A program made the translations under genes and the position numbers. Below the pieces are notes generated by a model. The model had not been told where the DNA came from. It worked only from the letters and a program-made list of their open reading frames with translations, and ran no database searches. From Acidobacteriota bacterium (lineage in GTDB: Bacteria; Zixibacteria; MSB-5A5; GN15; FEB-12), in the NCBI GenBank assembly GCA_035529075.1, contig DATKXK010000005.1:132981-196980 (forward strand): a stretch of DNA of 64,000 nt, given 5' to 3'. Below, piece after piece: positions 44,664 through 55,152 of this stretch (its first letter is position 1; each line of letters opens with the position of its first letter).

Positions 44664-47600
44664 TTACTTGAGCAATACCATCTTCCTGGTGGCGCTGAAG
44701 CCTCCAGCCGTCAGACGGTAAAAGTAGACACCTGATGCGTATCTACCGGCATCCCACTCGATTTGATAATAACCCGCTTCGTCCCTGCCGGACCAGTTCT
44801 CAACCTGTTGACCGAGGATGTTGTAAACCACGAGGTGCCAGTCGCTGGCCACCGGCAGCGCGTATTCGAGAACCGTCATCGGGTTGAACGGGTTGGGATA
44901 GTTCTGCGACAACGAGAACCGGTCAGGCACGTCTTTGACCTTCGCCTTCACCACCTGACCGTCGAAGCTGCCGACCTGGATCGTCCTGATCCAGGTGCGG
45001 CCGTCCAGTTCGAGCACGGGGCCGGCGCCCAGCACGGTCTCACCCTTCTCGTTGTAGATTAACACACGGGTTTCGGAGTCGTCGTGGCGATACTGCATCT
45101 CCATGAAGGAGGCATTTTCGTGCAGGCGCGGAGTGACCTTGCCGCTCAGGACGACGTAAATGGCCCCGATCGGTGCATCGGACTGCTCGATGCACAACAC
45201 GTTGCCCGTGACCGAGAACTCGGCCTGAAGATCGGCATTCGGGTTGATCTTCGGCATCTGCTGGGCGTCTCCCACGACCACGCGAATCAGGTAAACCAGG
45301 TCCGCCACCGTAAGCGGAATACCGTCGCCGTTGACATCGCTGGCGGCGATGGCGGCATCGACCCGCCGCCCGGTGCCGAAGGCATCCGGGCCGCGAGTGA
45401 AGTAATTGGTGAACATCACGGCATCCGCGATCTCGTAGGCGAGGCCGTTGAGGTTGATATCGCCGCGCATGTCGATCGAGTCAGAGGGGACGATGTCTAC
45501 GCCGCCGTTGGTGAAGTCGACACAGCGCGCCGGCTTCGGTTTGTCCGGTCCCTGGCCGAGCAGGCAGAGGTCGGGAGCGCCAAAGTAGCCCGGGAAGCCG
45601 TAGCTGATATCGGTGATCGCGTTCAGGTCGAAGGTGTACACGTTACGGGAAATCCAGAGCGTGTCGCCTTCCCGCGAGGAGAACGCGTTGTCACCGCACT
45701 CGGTCCAGAAGAACGACACCGGCGCAAACTGACCCTCCAGGGTCCGGTCGTTGGATACGAGGAACCTGATCGTCGCCAGTGTGCCCGTCATCCCGTCGAG
45801 GAAGCAGCCCGGGTGGTAGGCGCCGTTGTTGGTTTCGGCTATGGCCACGAGCCGCAGAAGGCCGGTCGGGCATGATTCGCAGTTGCCGTCGGCGCCGAAG
45901 CGGTAGGTGAAGTACTCCCAGCCGCACATGTCAAGCAGGTCGCCGGGCAGGGCCAGGGCGGGATTGAGCGCCGTGACGTCATACCAGACCAGGAAGTTGA
46001 ATCCGCCCAGCTCGTGCCCCGAGCCGTTAAGGAAGATTCTCAGGTCCGTAAACTGCCCCTGGACGACATTGTGACTCTTCTCGATCTGGACGTGGACGCA
46101 CTGGTCGACCTCGACCGTAACGCAGATCGTATCGACGTCCGTACAATGCAACGGATCCGTCTCCCCGGAGCAGCCGTCCGTGGCCGTGACCTGGAAACAG
46201 TACACGCCCGTGGTGTCGGCGTCAAAACATATCTGGCCCGTAAGATCGTCGTAGTGGGCGATATCGGGAACGACCGTGACGTCGGCAAGATTGCCGTCGT
46301 TGTCCGAGATATCCGCGGTGAAACAGAGTTCACCCACCGACTCGAGGTAGGCGGTGAAGTCAGGTGGCAGCGACACCACCGGCGGTGCGTTGAAATCGAC
46401 GGTGATGGTCGTGGTGTCGTAGTCCTCGGCGCCGCAGGAGTCGGTCGCCTTTATAATGAAGGTGTATGACTTGTCATCGCCCGTGCCGTACCCGGCGCCG
46501 AAACAGATCTGACCGGTCTGGTCGTTGTAGCTGCCGGTCGACGACATCAACTCGACCGAGGCCAGGTTGCCGTCCTGGTCCGAGGCGTCGACGCTGATGC
46601 AGATCGTCGTGTCATCGCAGGCGAGAATCGTCTGGGGTTCGGGGAGCACGACCAACGGCGCCGCGTTGATGCTGAAGCTGACCTGGAACGAGTCTATGCA
46701 GTGCGCCCCGCAGGAGTCAACGCACATGACCACAACCCACACGGTTTCGTCAGTGGACGGCGTGTACGACCAGTTCCCGCCGACAATCGAGCCGGGTCCT
46801 GAAATCAGTTCACAATGGTCGTAGTTGCCGTCCGGATCGGTCGCGCTCACGGGCAGGCTCACCTGCGACGGCGAACACTGGAAGAACTGCGTGACGCCCT
46901 GCGGCACCTGGCAGGTGGGGTCGGAGTTCAGAGTCACCGTCACCCGGGAGGTGTCCTCGTCCGCGGCGCCGCAGTCATCCACGGCCCGCAGGATGAACGT
47001 ATAGGTTCCGGACGTATCGGGCGTGAAACACACCGTGGAGCCGTCATAGGTGCCTTCCCCGGTCGTCAGGTAGCAACTGTCGAGGTTTGCATCTTCGTCG
47101 GAGCACGCCGCCGCCCGGCATACCTGGGCGGGATTGCACAGGTACAGCCCGGTGTCGGGGGCAAGGGAGGCGACCGGCGGCCGATTGAATCCCACCGTGA
47201 CGACCAGCGTGTCGGCACCCGCCGCGCCGCAGGCGTCGGTGGCCCGCAGCACGAAGGAGTAAGTGCCGGCGACGGTAGGGGTGAAGCAGAACTGGTTGGC
47301 CAGTGTATCCAGAACGCTGCCGGGGGGACTCTCGACGAGTTCCTCTACCGTGACGTTATCGTCGCCGTCCAGAACGGTGTACAGGAAGCAAACCTCCTGG
47401 GCGGCGCAGAGGTAGACGGCCGTATCCTCGGGCAGCGACACCACCGGTTTGCCGTTAAGGGTGACGTTGATGACGGCGACCAGCGTGTCGGCCGCGTTGC
47501 AACTGTCGAGGATCTCGGCGGTAACGCTGTAGCTGCCGCTCGTCGGGGCATCGAAGCACCAGAGGCCGCCCGGGGTCACCGTGCCGTTTCCGGAAAGGCG

Positions 47601-50600
47601 CCGCCATTCATACAGGTCGCCGTCCGCGTCGGTAGCCGCAAACTGGGCGCAAATCTGGCCGGCGGCGCAGAGGAAGGTATCGACGGACGGCGGGTTGGTG
47701 GCCACCGGCGGGCTGTTAATGGTGATGTCGGCGATAAGCAGACAGGTATCCGTGCCGCAGTCGGTGGCGGCGACGATCTGGAGTTCATAGTGTCCGCTGG
47801 TATCGGCCGGGAAGCACACGTTACCGCCAGTGTACGTGCCGATCGGGGTGATCGTGACTACCGCACCGGTACCCACCACACCGACCGGCACACACACCGT
47901 ATCGGGTGTACACAGGAAGCGATCGATCGGGTCGGGACAATCGATCTGAGCCGCCTGACCGATGCTGACGTTAAAGACCAGTTCGCAGGTATCAGCGCCG
48001 CAGGTGTCCGCGGCGATGACGGTCACCGGGTAGGTGCCGGACGTGTCAGCGAAGAAGCAGAGTTCGCCGTTCGCCCAGGAGCCGTAGGAAACGGTGACGT
48101 TTGCGGTGGACGGTGTGACGTCGAGCATCTGACACACGTCGTCCGGCGTACACAGAGAAACTTCTATGGGGCTCGCGGGGCAGTCAATCTGCGCCCGCGC
48201 GCCAATGGCAATGGTAACAACGATCGTGTCCAGGCCCGCTGCACCGCATGAATCGGTGGCGCGGACGATGAACTCGTAGCTTCCGGCCGCGGAAGGCGTG
48301 AAGCATACGGTGTTGGCGACCGTGTCAATTGTTCCGTACCCGGACAGCATGGATTCGACAATCCCCGAGAGCCCGTCCGGATCGAACACCTGATAACCCA
48401 CGCAGACGGGTTCAGGCTGGCACATTTCGAGCGACGTGTCGCTGTCCAGCGTGACCATCGGCGCGCTGTTGATCGTGACGTCGATTACGGCAGTGTCCAC
48501 GGACGACTCGCCGCAGTCGTCGACGGCCTCGAGCGCGAACAGGTACGTGCCGGACTGAGTGGGGTTAAAACAGATTCGGCTGCCATCGTACGTGGCCGGG
48601 GTGGAACTGCTAAAGATGCAATCAGTGAGATTGCCGTCGGCGTCACTGCACGAGGCCGGCCAGCAAAGCGTGGTCGCGTCATCGCACAGGAACACGTCCT
48701 GGTCCCCGCCGGCATCGGCCACCGGGGCCGTGTTGACCACCACACCGACATTTATAGTGTCCCTGGCCACGCGGCCGCACTCGTCCTCCATCGCGAGCAC
48801 AAAGGTGTAGGTGCCGGAAGAGCCGGGAGTGAAACAAATCTCCGAGTTGATCGTATCCAGCGTTCCGGCGCCCGTCTCCAGGACGAGCGTGCGGGAGCGC
48901 GGATCGTTGGGGTCATAGGCCGTGTACGGCAGGCAGATACTCGACGACAGGCACAGCGTGGTGTCGAAATCCGGGCCGAACTGCACGACCGGTGATTCAT
49001 TTATCTCGAACTCAACCTTGAACGACGACGTGCACTCGGCCCCGCAACTGTCGAGACAGCGGACGGTCACGGTGACGCTCTGGCTTGTCACCGGCGTGTA
49101 GCACCAGTCGCCGCCTGTGAGAACACCCGGACCCGAGACGATCTGACAGAGTTCGAGGTTTCCGTCGATATCCGTGGCATACGCAGGCAGGCAGACCTCG
49201 GAGGCCGCGCACTGGAAAATAGTGGTATCGCTTGGCATCACGCAGACGGGGCCGGAGTTGATGGTCACGTCTATGACCACCGTATCGCGATCAACGGCGC
49301 CGCAGGCGTCGCTGGCTTCAAGGACGAACTGGTAGGCACCGGAGGCGCCCGGCGTGAAGCAGATGTTATCGCTGTCATAGGTGCCGGGACCGGAGATCAG
49401 CGCGCAGTCGGAGAGATTGCCGTCGACGTCGCTGCAGCCGGCCGGCCAGCAGATCTGGTCCGGCGAGCACAGGAACAGCGCCTGGTCCGCACCGGCGTCT
49501 GCAACCGGCGGGCTGTTCAGGGTGTAGTGAACAACCACCGTATCGAAGCTCGCCGTGCCGCAGCTGTCGGTGGCTTTCAGCACGAACTCGTAATCGAGCG
49601 TGCCCGTGGGAGTGAAACAAATGTTGGTACCGTCATAGGTGCCCGGGCCGGTAATCAGCTCAACCACCTGCAGGTTTCCGTCGGGATCACTCACGGAGGT
49701 CGGCCAGCAGATCGCCTGGGGAGCGCACTGGAACACCGTCTTGTCTTCCCCGGCAAAGACCACCGGAGGATCGTTGAAGTCGACCGCCACGAGGAGCGTA
49801 TCGTAAACCGCCACGCCGCACGAATCTGTCACCCGTGCGACAAACTCGTAATTCCCCGCTACCGGGGGCGTAAAGCACAGCAGGTCGGAGCCGACAAAGA
49901 GAGCGCCGCCGCCGCTGATCAGTTCCACGGCGGCCACGTTGCCTTCCGCGTCGTAAAGGGAGAACGGCAGGCAGATTTGTTCGGCCAGGCACAGGAAAAC
50001 GCCCGTATCGTTGCCCAGCGAAAAGACCGGCGGCGTGTTGACCGTCGCGTCAAGGGTCAGGCTCACGGTATCAGCAGCACCGCACGAATCGGCAACTTCG
50101 GCCGTAACGGAGAAGCTGCCGGTGCTGCCGGCCGTGACGCACCACTGGCCCGAAGGACCGACCGTGCCGTCGCCGGTCAGCCGTGACCAGGTAAGCGTTC
50201 CGCCATCCGGGTCGTCGGCCCCGAACTGATAGCACACCTGGCCGGGATCGCAGAGGAAGGTGTCGAGCGGCGAGGGCGGGTCGACCGCAAGCGGAGGCCG
50301 GTTGATCTGCACGTCGGCGATCACGATACACGTGTCAGTACCGCAGCCCGTCGAGGCGACAACTTCGATTTCGTAATGGCCGCTGGTGTCGGCAGGGAAA
50401 CAGACATGGCCGGCGGAATAGGTGCCGATCGGGCTGACCGTCACTACCGGTGAAGGACCCATGATTCCGACCGGGATGCACACCGACTGCGCCTCACAGA
50501 TAAATATGGATTGCGGATCCGGGCACGCAATCTGTGCCGCCTCACCGATTTCGACGACGAACGTGACGACGCACGTGTCGGCGCCGCACGACGTCTCGGC

Positions 50601-53600
50601 GATCACGGTGACTTCGTAGGTGCCCGACGTGTCGGAGTAGATGCACAACTCACCGTTCGCGTATATGCCGTTGGAAACCGTTACCGAAGCCGAGGCGGGC
50701 GTTATGGGCAGCATCTGGCAGACGGTGTCCGGTTCGCAGAGTGAGACGTGAATCGGCTCGGTCGGGCAGTCAATGGAGGCGAATTGACCGAGCGTCACCG
50801 TCACGACAATCGTATCTTTGTCGAAGGCCGAGCAGGAGTCGGTCACGCGCACCACGAATTCATAGGTGCCGCCGGCCGTGGGTGTGAAGCAGATCCTGTC
50901 GGCGGCCGTGTCTATGCTTCCGTAGCCGGAAACCATTTCTTCTATCAGACCCGCCGGACCCTGGGGGTCGGACGGCGTATAGACGAGACAAATCTCTTCG
51001 GGAGCACACAGGGAGACCGACGTATCGTTGCCGAAGGCCACCGTGGGCGGGTCGTTAACCGTTATTTCGTAGGTCTTGCCGGTGGTGTCGGCCGCGCCGC
51101 AGGTGTCCGTTACAGCCAGTGTCACGGCGTAGCTTCCCGACTCATCCGGTGTAAAGCACCACAGGCCGGCGGGGCTGACCGTGCCGTCGCCGGTAAGTTT
51201 TGTCCACGTCAGGGGATCACCATCGGTATCGTTGGCCTGAAACTGGTAACAGATTTCCTCCACCGTGCAGAGGGTCCGCGGCATGGGGCTGGTCGGATCG
51301 ACTGTTACCGGCGCCGAGTTGAGCGTGACATAATAGATGATCGACGTGGTATCGGCGGCACCGCAGGAGTCAGCCACGATGACCGTGGCGGTGTAAGAAC
51401 CGGAGGCCGTCGGCGTCAGGCAGAATTCACCGTCCGGCGATATCGTACCGGCGCCGGCCAGGAAGCTCCAGACAAGCGGGCCGCCGTTGGGGTCCGTGGC
51501 GGTGAAGGTGTAACAGACCTCCACCGTGTCGCACAGGAAAACGGTGACGGGCGACGGCGGCTCGGCGACCGGCGGATCGTTCCTGTCAATCGTTACCACC
51601 ACCGTGTCCCGGTCTTCAAGACCGCAGGCATCGACGGCACGAATCACAAATGTATGGGCGCCGCTCGTGGCCGGCGTGAAACAGATCTGGTCATCGACCA
51701 GGCTGCCGGGGCCGGACAGCAACTCGCTGACGACCAGGTTGCCATCGGCGTCGTGAAACGAAACCGGGAGACAAATCTGCTCGAAGTCGCAGACGAACAG
51801 AGACTGGTCCGGCCCGGCCGCGGCGTGCGGCGCCGAATTCAGCGTCACGGTAACGAGAATCATGTCCGTGCTCTCGTAGCCGCAGGCGTCGGTGGCAGTG
51901 GCAATCACCTCGTACACACCGGACGTGTCGGCGGCGAAGCAGATATCCTCCGTTGTCGGTGACGGTGCCGTGCGGGCGGCCAGGGCGTCGATCTCTACCG
52001 GCCCGGCAAGACACGAGATTTTTACCTCGTTAAAGACGAGGCCATCCGGCAGGTCAAACGTAATACCGCCTATTCCCGAGCCGGCTGACCCGCCCGGAAA
52101 GACGCGCGTGAGGGTGTGGACCGTTACGCCGTTGAGCCTGAACTGCAATTCGGCCGTGCCGCCGCCGTTGGTGTTGGTGAATACAACGAAGTCGGTATTG
52201 GCGCCGTTGCACGTGGTGACAGCCTGGCTGTATCCAACTGTACAGAAGTTACCCGCCGCAAACGCCAGGGAACCATCCCCGTCACCGCCGTCGGGACCGC
52301 CGGGGCCGGGAGCGGTGAAGGTCATGTCGGTCGGTGGGCCTGCCAGATGATCGGCGGAGTTACCCGGTTCCAGGCCGGTTGGGAACGACCCGTAGTCAAC
52401 GATGAAGTCGACAAAGCCAAAATCCGGCAGCGTGACGTCGACGCCCGACTGCGAGTTGACCGGCGGGACAAAGTCCGAGGCGATGTACAGGACCTTACCG
52501 GGAGCACCGCCGCCTATCTGAATGATCGTTCCGCCGAGATGGTCCAGGCGAGCCACCTGATCGAAATTCGTCAGCGTGCCGGAATACTGCCCCAGATTGG
52601 TCGTGACGGAGGTCACGTCGCAATCGGCGTCCAGAACGTCGAGTGGCAGGCAGATCTCCGCCGGGTCACACAGGAAGATGGCCGTGTCATCGGGCAGGAC
52701 CACCACGGGAGCGGTGCCGACGGTAACCTCATAGATAATCTGAAGGGTATCGGCGCCGCCGGTGCCGTCGATTACTTCGAACACGGCCGTATAGGCGCCG
52801 CTCGTGGACGGACTAAAGTCATAGTAGCCGACGACCGGAGAGACGGAAGGCGTCGAGCTCAGGAAGCCCGGTCCGGACAGAAGGGTCATGGTCAGGACGT
52901 CGCCCGGATTAGGATCGGTGGCGATAATCGTATCGTATACGGCCTCGCCGGAGCATATCACGACCGTGTCGGTGCCGCCCGGCGTCACGAAGTTGGGGGG
53001 CATGAAGGGCGGACAGAATACCGTCGAAAACTGTATCCCGTTCGCCTCGTACGCCCAGCTTCCGGTGTAGCGGTCACCGTAAGTGGTGCCAGGAACAATC
53101 AGGCCGTTCATATTGAACGTGGCGCCCGGCAGGCTCTTGGGCGTGAAGCGGCTGGTATTGGGGTCGTCGATTGGATCGTTAAGCTGGTACTGGTCGGTTA
53201 TTCCTGCATAGGTGTCGACGAATCCGGGGACTGAAGACAGCAACGTCAGGTCGTCGCCAAGGTACACCTGGTCGGCGTTAAACGCCACGGTGTGGCCGGA
53301 ACTCCAGAGGTTGAAGTCGATCGCACAGCCGGCTACCACGATCCCGAGCGTGTCGCGGAAATCCCCCGTATCCTTAATCTTGGCATAGTCGATGGTGATA
53401 TCCCACCAGATTTCGTACAGGTTCTCGGCGATGGAATCAGGCCACCTGACCCAGCCCCAGCGGTCGTTCTGCTTCAGGTCGCACGAAAGCTCGAATCCCT
53501 GTGCCCACAGGTTCACAGCCGGCGTCGGATCCTGTTCCATCGTCACCAGAATGCTGCCGTGGAACTGTTCCAGCGATTGCCCGCGTGAATACAGGAAGTT

Positions 53601-53918
53601 GGCAATGTACCACTTGCCGGCAGCAGTGTCATTGTAGATGTAGTACCCCCCGAGATCGGTTTCCAGAGGACCGGGCAGGACGGGCACCCCCTGAAAGTAG
53701 CTCGAATCGACAAGGTTGTAGTTGGGGGGCGGACCCGGCGGATTGTTGGTCCACGGCCAATAGTAGTCTGCGACCGGGTCGGGTCCCGTATCGTCAGGCT
53801 CCTGGTCGCTGGCATAGACTGTGTACGGTTCGCCGCTGATTGGATCGTCCGCAACGAGCGCGGGTGCTCCGATCAGGAGAACGGCAATGCAGGACAGAAT
53901 CAACCTTACGGGTTGCAT
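44664..53918 (-). CDS. Giant secreted Cys-rich Ig-like repeat protein with type IX sorting domain
   Basis: 3084 residues. Signal peptide LILSCIAVLLIGAPALVA, then a unique N-terminal domain of about 280 residues. About 24 tandem units of 80-95 residues follow, each with an FLCxxxxIC motif, a (V/I)CFTP strand, a TDSCGxxDxD motif and a VTxNxPP linker, so each has about four conserved cysteines. A cohesin-like region (about 2640-2800), dockerin-like EF-hand segments (GDINLNG and SDVNGDG) and a QNYPNPFNP sorting domain with terminal ASGVYFYRL..KMVLLK follow. Unit 1 carries a large inserted domain. The ATG at 53918 has GGGAGAG upstream. It is probably a fibrous or adhesive surface protein, exported by type IX secretion and disulfide-stabilised outside the cytoplasm. 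The ligand is unknown. Confidence 0.85.
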   Translation of the reverse strand: MQPVRLILSCIAVLLIGAPALVADDPISGEPYTVYASDQEPDDTGPDPVADYYWPWTNNPPGPPPNYNLVDSSYFQGVPVLPGPLETDLGGYYIYNDTAAGKWYIANFLYSRGQSLEQFHGSILVTMEQDPTPAVNLWAQGFELSCDLKQNDRWGWVRWPDSIAENLYEIWWDITIDYAKIKDTGDFRDTLGIVVAGCAIDFNLWSSGHTVAFNADQVYLGDDLTLLSSVPGFVDTYAGITDQYQLNDPIDDPNTSRFTPKSLPGATFNMNGLIVPGTTYGDRYTGSWAYEANGIQFSTVFCPPFMPPNFVTPGGTDTVVICSGEAVYDTIIATDPNPGDVLTMTLLSGPGFLSSTPSVSPVVGYYDFSPSTSGAYTAVFEVIDGTGGADTLQIIYEVTVGTAPVVVLPDDTAIFLCDPAEICLPLDVLDADCDVTSVTTNLGQYSGTLTNFDQVARLDHLGGTIIQIGGGAPGKVLYIASDFVPPVNSQSGVDVTLPDFGFVDFIVDYGSFPTGLEPGNSADHLAGPPTDMTFTAPGPGGPDGGDGDGSLAFAAGNFCTVGYSQAVTTCNGANTDFVVFTNTNGGGTAELQFRLNGVTVHTLTRVFPGGSAGSGIGGITFDLPDGLVFNEVKISCLAGPVEIDALAARTAPSPTTEDICFAADTSGVYEVIATATDACGYESTDMILVTVTLNSAPHAAAGPDQSLFVCDFEQICLPVSFHDADGNLVVSELLSGPGSLVDDQICFTPATSGAHTFVIRAVDACGLEDRDTVVVTIDRNDPPVAEPPSPVTVFLCDTVEVCYTFTATDPNGGPLVWSFLAGAGTISPDGEFCLTPTASGSYTATVIVADSCGAADTTSIIYYVTLNSAPVTVDPTSPMPRTLCTVEEICYQFQANDTDGDPLTWTKLTGDGTVSPAGLWCFTPDESGSYAVTLAVTDTCGAADTTGKTYEITVNDPPTVAFGNDTSVSLCAPEEICLVYTPSDPQGPAGLIEEMVSGYGSIDTAADRICFTPTAGGTYEFVVRVTDSCSAFDKDTIVVTVTLGQFASIDCPTEPIHVSLCEPDTVCQMLPITPASASVTVSNGIYANGELCIYSDTSGTYEVTVIAETSCGADTCVVTFVVEIGEAAQIACPDPQSIFICEAQSVCIPVGIMGPSPVVTVSPIGTYSAGHVCFPADTSGHYEIEVVASTGCGTDTCIVIADVQINRPPLAVDPPSPLDTFLCDPGQVCYQFGADDPDGGTLTWSRLTGDGTVGPSGQWCVTAGSTGSFSVTAEVADSCGAADTVSLTLDATVNTPPVFSLGNDTGVFLCLAEQICLPFSLYDAEGNVAAVELISGGGALFVGSDLLCFTPPVAGNYEFVARVTDSCGVAVYDTLLVAVDFNDPPVVFAGEDKTVFQCAPQAICWPTSVSDPDGNLQVVELITGPGTYDGTNICFTPTGTLDYEFVLKATDSCGTASFDTVVVHYTLNSPPVADAGADQALFLCSPDQICWPAGCSDVDGNLSDCALISGPGTYDSDNICFTPGASGAYQFVLEASDACGAVDRDTVVIDVTINSGPVCVMPSDTTIFQCAASEVCLPAYATDIDGNLELCQIVSGPGVLTGGDWCYTPVTSQSVTVTVRCLDSCGAECTSSFKVEFEINESPVVQFGPDFDTTLCLSSSICLPYTAYDPNDPRSRTLVLETGAGTLDTINSEICFTPGSSGTYTFVLAMEDECGRVARDTINVGVVVNTAPVADAGGDQDVFLCDDATTLCWPASCSDADGNLTDCIFSSSTPATYDGSRICFNPTQSGTYLFALEAVDDCGESSVDTAVIDVTINSAPMVTLDSDTSLEMCQPEPVCVGYQVFDPDGLSGIVESMLSGYGTIDTVANTVCFTPSAAGSYEFIVRATDSCGAAGLDTIVVTIAIGARAQIDCPASPIEVSLCTPDDVCQMLDVTPSTANVTVSYGSWANGELCFFADTSGTYPVTVIAADTCGADTCELVFNVSIGQAAQIDCPDPIDRFLCTPDTVCVPVGVVGTGAVVTITPIGTYTGGNVCFPADTSGHYELQIVAATDCGTDTCLLIADITINSPPVATNPPSVDTFLCAAGQICAQFAATDADGDLYEWRRLSGNGTVTPGGLWCFDAPTSGSYSVTAEILDSCNAADTLVAVINVTLNGKPVVSLPEDTAVYLCAAQEVCFLYTVLDGDDNVTVEELVESPPGSVLDTLANQFCFTPTVAGTYSFVLRATDACGAAGADTLVVTVGFNRPPVASLAPDTGLYLCNPAQVCRAAACSDEDANLDSCYLTTGEGTYDGSTVCFTPDTSGTYTFILRAVDDCGAADEDTSRVTVTLNSDPTCQVPQGVTQFFQCSPSQVSLPVSATDPDGNYDHCELISGPGSIVGGNWSYTPSTDETVWVVVMCVDSCGAHCIDSFQVSFSINAAPLVVLPEPQTILACDDTTICISVDASDQDGNLASVELMSSTGSYNDQTGQICFGAGYGTGDDKSYTFIIKATDSCGAEDYDTTTITVDFNAPPVVSLPPDFTAYLESVGELCFTADISDNDGNLADVTVVPDIAHYDDLTGQICFDADTTGVYCFQVTATDGCSGETDPLHCTDVDTICVTVEVDQCVHVQIEKSHNVVQGQFTDLRIFLNGSGHELGGFNFLVWYDVTALNPALALPGDLLDMCGWEYFTYRFGADGNCESCPTGLLRLVAIAETNNGAYHPGCFLDGMTGTLATIRFLVSNDRTLEGQFAPVSFFWTECGDNAFSSREGDTLWISRNVYTFDLNAITDISYGFPGYFGAPDLCLLGQGPDKPKPARCVDFTNGGVDIVPSDSIDMRGDINLNGLAYEIADAVMFTNYFTRGPDAFGTGRRVDAAIAASDVNGDGIPLTVADLVYLIRVVVGDAQQMPKINPNADLQAEFSVTGNVLCIEQSDAPIGAIYVVLSGKVTPRLHENASFMEMQYRHDDSETRVLIYNEKGETVLGAGPVLELDGRTWIRTIQVGSFDGQVVKAKVKDVPDRFSLSQNYPNPFNPMTVLEYALPVASDWHLVVYNILGQQVENWSGRDEAGYYQIEWDAGRYASGVYFYRLTAGGFSATRKMVLLK
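46101..53003 (-). repeat. About 24 tandem Ig-like units in the giant protein, with a higher-order duplication
   Basis: Units run from about 53003 down to about 46101. Within them, the block starting at 51050 (codon 957) and the block starting at 48464 (codon 1819) follow the same order of unit subtypes, 862 codons apart. Matching pairs include the CQMLPITP/CQMLDVTP units, the two short units carrying GADTC or GTDTC, and the SCGAEC/SCGAHC units. The second block is one unit shorter. Confidence 0.75.
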
Positions 53919-54264
53919 GCAACTCTCCCGTTATCCAGATCACTAATATTCGCTTGTTACAAGGACAGCAAACGGCGTAGGTCCGGAGCAGACGAAAGTC
54001 CGCGAAACCTGGCATACGGGTAGGAAATACTCTGTTTACGTGCTGAGATTAGCAATCAGCCATGCTGTCTCCCCGAAAATTACCTAAATCGCCGCTGTCT
54101 TGCAGGTCTTCCGGGCCTAGTCCTGACCGTGTGCTTTCGAGAATCTCTCCTCAAGGCATGACCCGACCTGTACATATCAAATTACAATATCTGGGGCTTC
54201 TGTCAAGCGAAAACTGCTCAATTATAGGGCAGTCGCGGCGTTTTCCGCGGAAAAGGGAATAACT
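53919..54264. other. Intergenic region upstream of the giant secreted protein
   Basis: 346 bases, more AT-rich than average. On minus, a perfect TTGACA (54206-54201) lacks a good -10 at the right distance (TAATTT at 54184-54179, 16-base spacer, is poor), and TATAAT occurs at about 54221-54226 without a matching -35. A promoter for the giant gene is likely here but cannot be placed with confidence. Confidence 0.4.
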
Positions 54265-55152
54265 CTATCTGATTTGGGACGGTTTCGCCCCGTTCGGCCG
54301 CCGAATCCTCTCCAGCTTGGCCAGCAATTCCTGAGCCTCGCGTTTCGACAGGCCTTCCCGGACAAGGCTGTCGAGCCCCATCTCTGCTGATTCGAGGTAC
54401 TTGACAAGAATCACCAGTTCCGGCGCCGAGAATGTCGCGGCATTGACCGTGTAATCCTCGAAAGCTTCATAAGCTATCGGGCAGACCGTCCTGACTACTT
54501 CGGCCATAATATTCGCATACGCCCTCATCTCGGCCTGGGCGTGACTGTCCATCCGCAAGCGCAAAAAGTGGAAAAGGTTATGAAGGTCAATCTTCCAGTA
54601 CCACTCGGTATATAGCGACAGGGGGAGGTTTATTCGCGCCAGCTCACGGGCCAGCCCAGTCTCGACAAAGGCCTCGTATTCGGCGTACTGAGTCTCCTGC
54701 GAACCCTGCAAGTGGTCCAGAAAGCGGTCCTTTATGTCATCCGGCAGTTCGTCCTGCGATCGCCCCTGCTTGTTCACGGTCGATTGCAGGCGGATGTCTT
54801 TTCGCTCGGGCCGGAAAAACTCGGGCCGCATGACCGAATACCGACCGGAATACTCGTTGACGCTGGCCGAACGATGCCGAATCCATTGCCGGGCGACGAA
54901 AATGGGCAGTTTGACGTGGAATTTCAATTCCACCATCTCGAACGGGCTGGTGTGCCGTTGGCGCATCAGGTAGCGGATGAGCGCACGGTCCTCGGAGATT
55001 TTCTTGGTGCCTTCGCCGTAGCTGACCCGTGCCGCTTGAACAATAGCCTGATCCGATCCCATGTAGTCGACCAGCCGGATAAAACCGTGGTCGAGGACCT
55101 TGAATTCCCTGTCCAGCAGGGCGTCCGCTTCTTTGCTGGTTGCGTGAGCCAT
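54265..55152 (-). CDS. thyX: FAD-dependent thymidylate synthase
   Basis: Converts dUMP to dTMP using methylene-tetrahydrofolate and FADH2. The 295-residue protein carries the ThyX motif RHRSASVNEYSGRY at 92-105, matching RHRxxSxNExSxRY, with the flanking VARQWIRHR helix and FLRLRMDSHAQAEMRAYA. The ATG at 55152 gives a family-like N-terminus; an upstream in-frame start at 55212 only adds an unrelated basic tail. No thyA is in the window. Folate and nucleotide genes are not adjacent. Confidence 0.95.
   Translation of the reverse strand: MAHATSKEADALLDREFKVLDHGFIRLVDYMGSDQAIVQAARVSYGEGTKKISEDRALIRYLMRQRHTSPFEMVELKFHVKLPIFVARQWIRHRSASVNEYSGRYSVMRPEFFRPERKDIRLQSTVNKQGRSQDELPDDIKDRFLDHLQGSQETQYAEYEAFVETGLARELARINLPLSLYTEWYWKIDLHNLFHFLRLRMDSHAQAEMRAYANIMAEVVRTVCPIAYEAFEDYTVNAATFSAPELVILVKYLESAEMGLDSLVREGLSKREAQELLAKLERIRRPNGAKPSQIR

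Noticed and set aside
46101-53003. Possible CRISPR or other DNA-level short repeat array
   Set aside because: The repeats are about 260 bases, divergent and in one continuous reading frame, so they are protein domain repeats.
54179-54206. Promoter for the giant secreted protein based on the TTGACA on minus
   Set aside because: No acceptable -10 hexamer at 16-18 bases, so I did not annotate it as a promoter.
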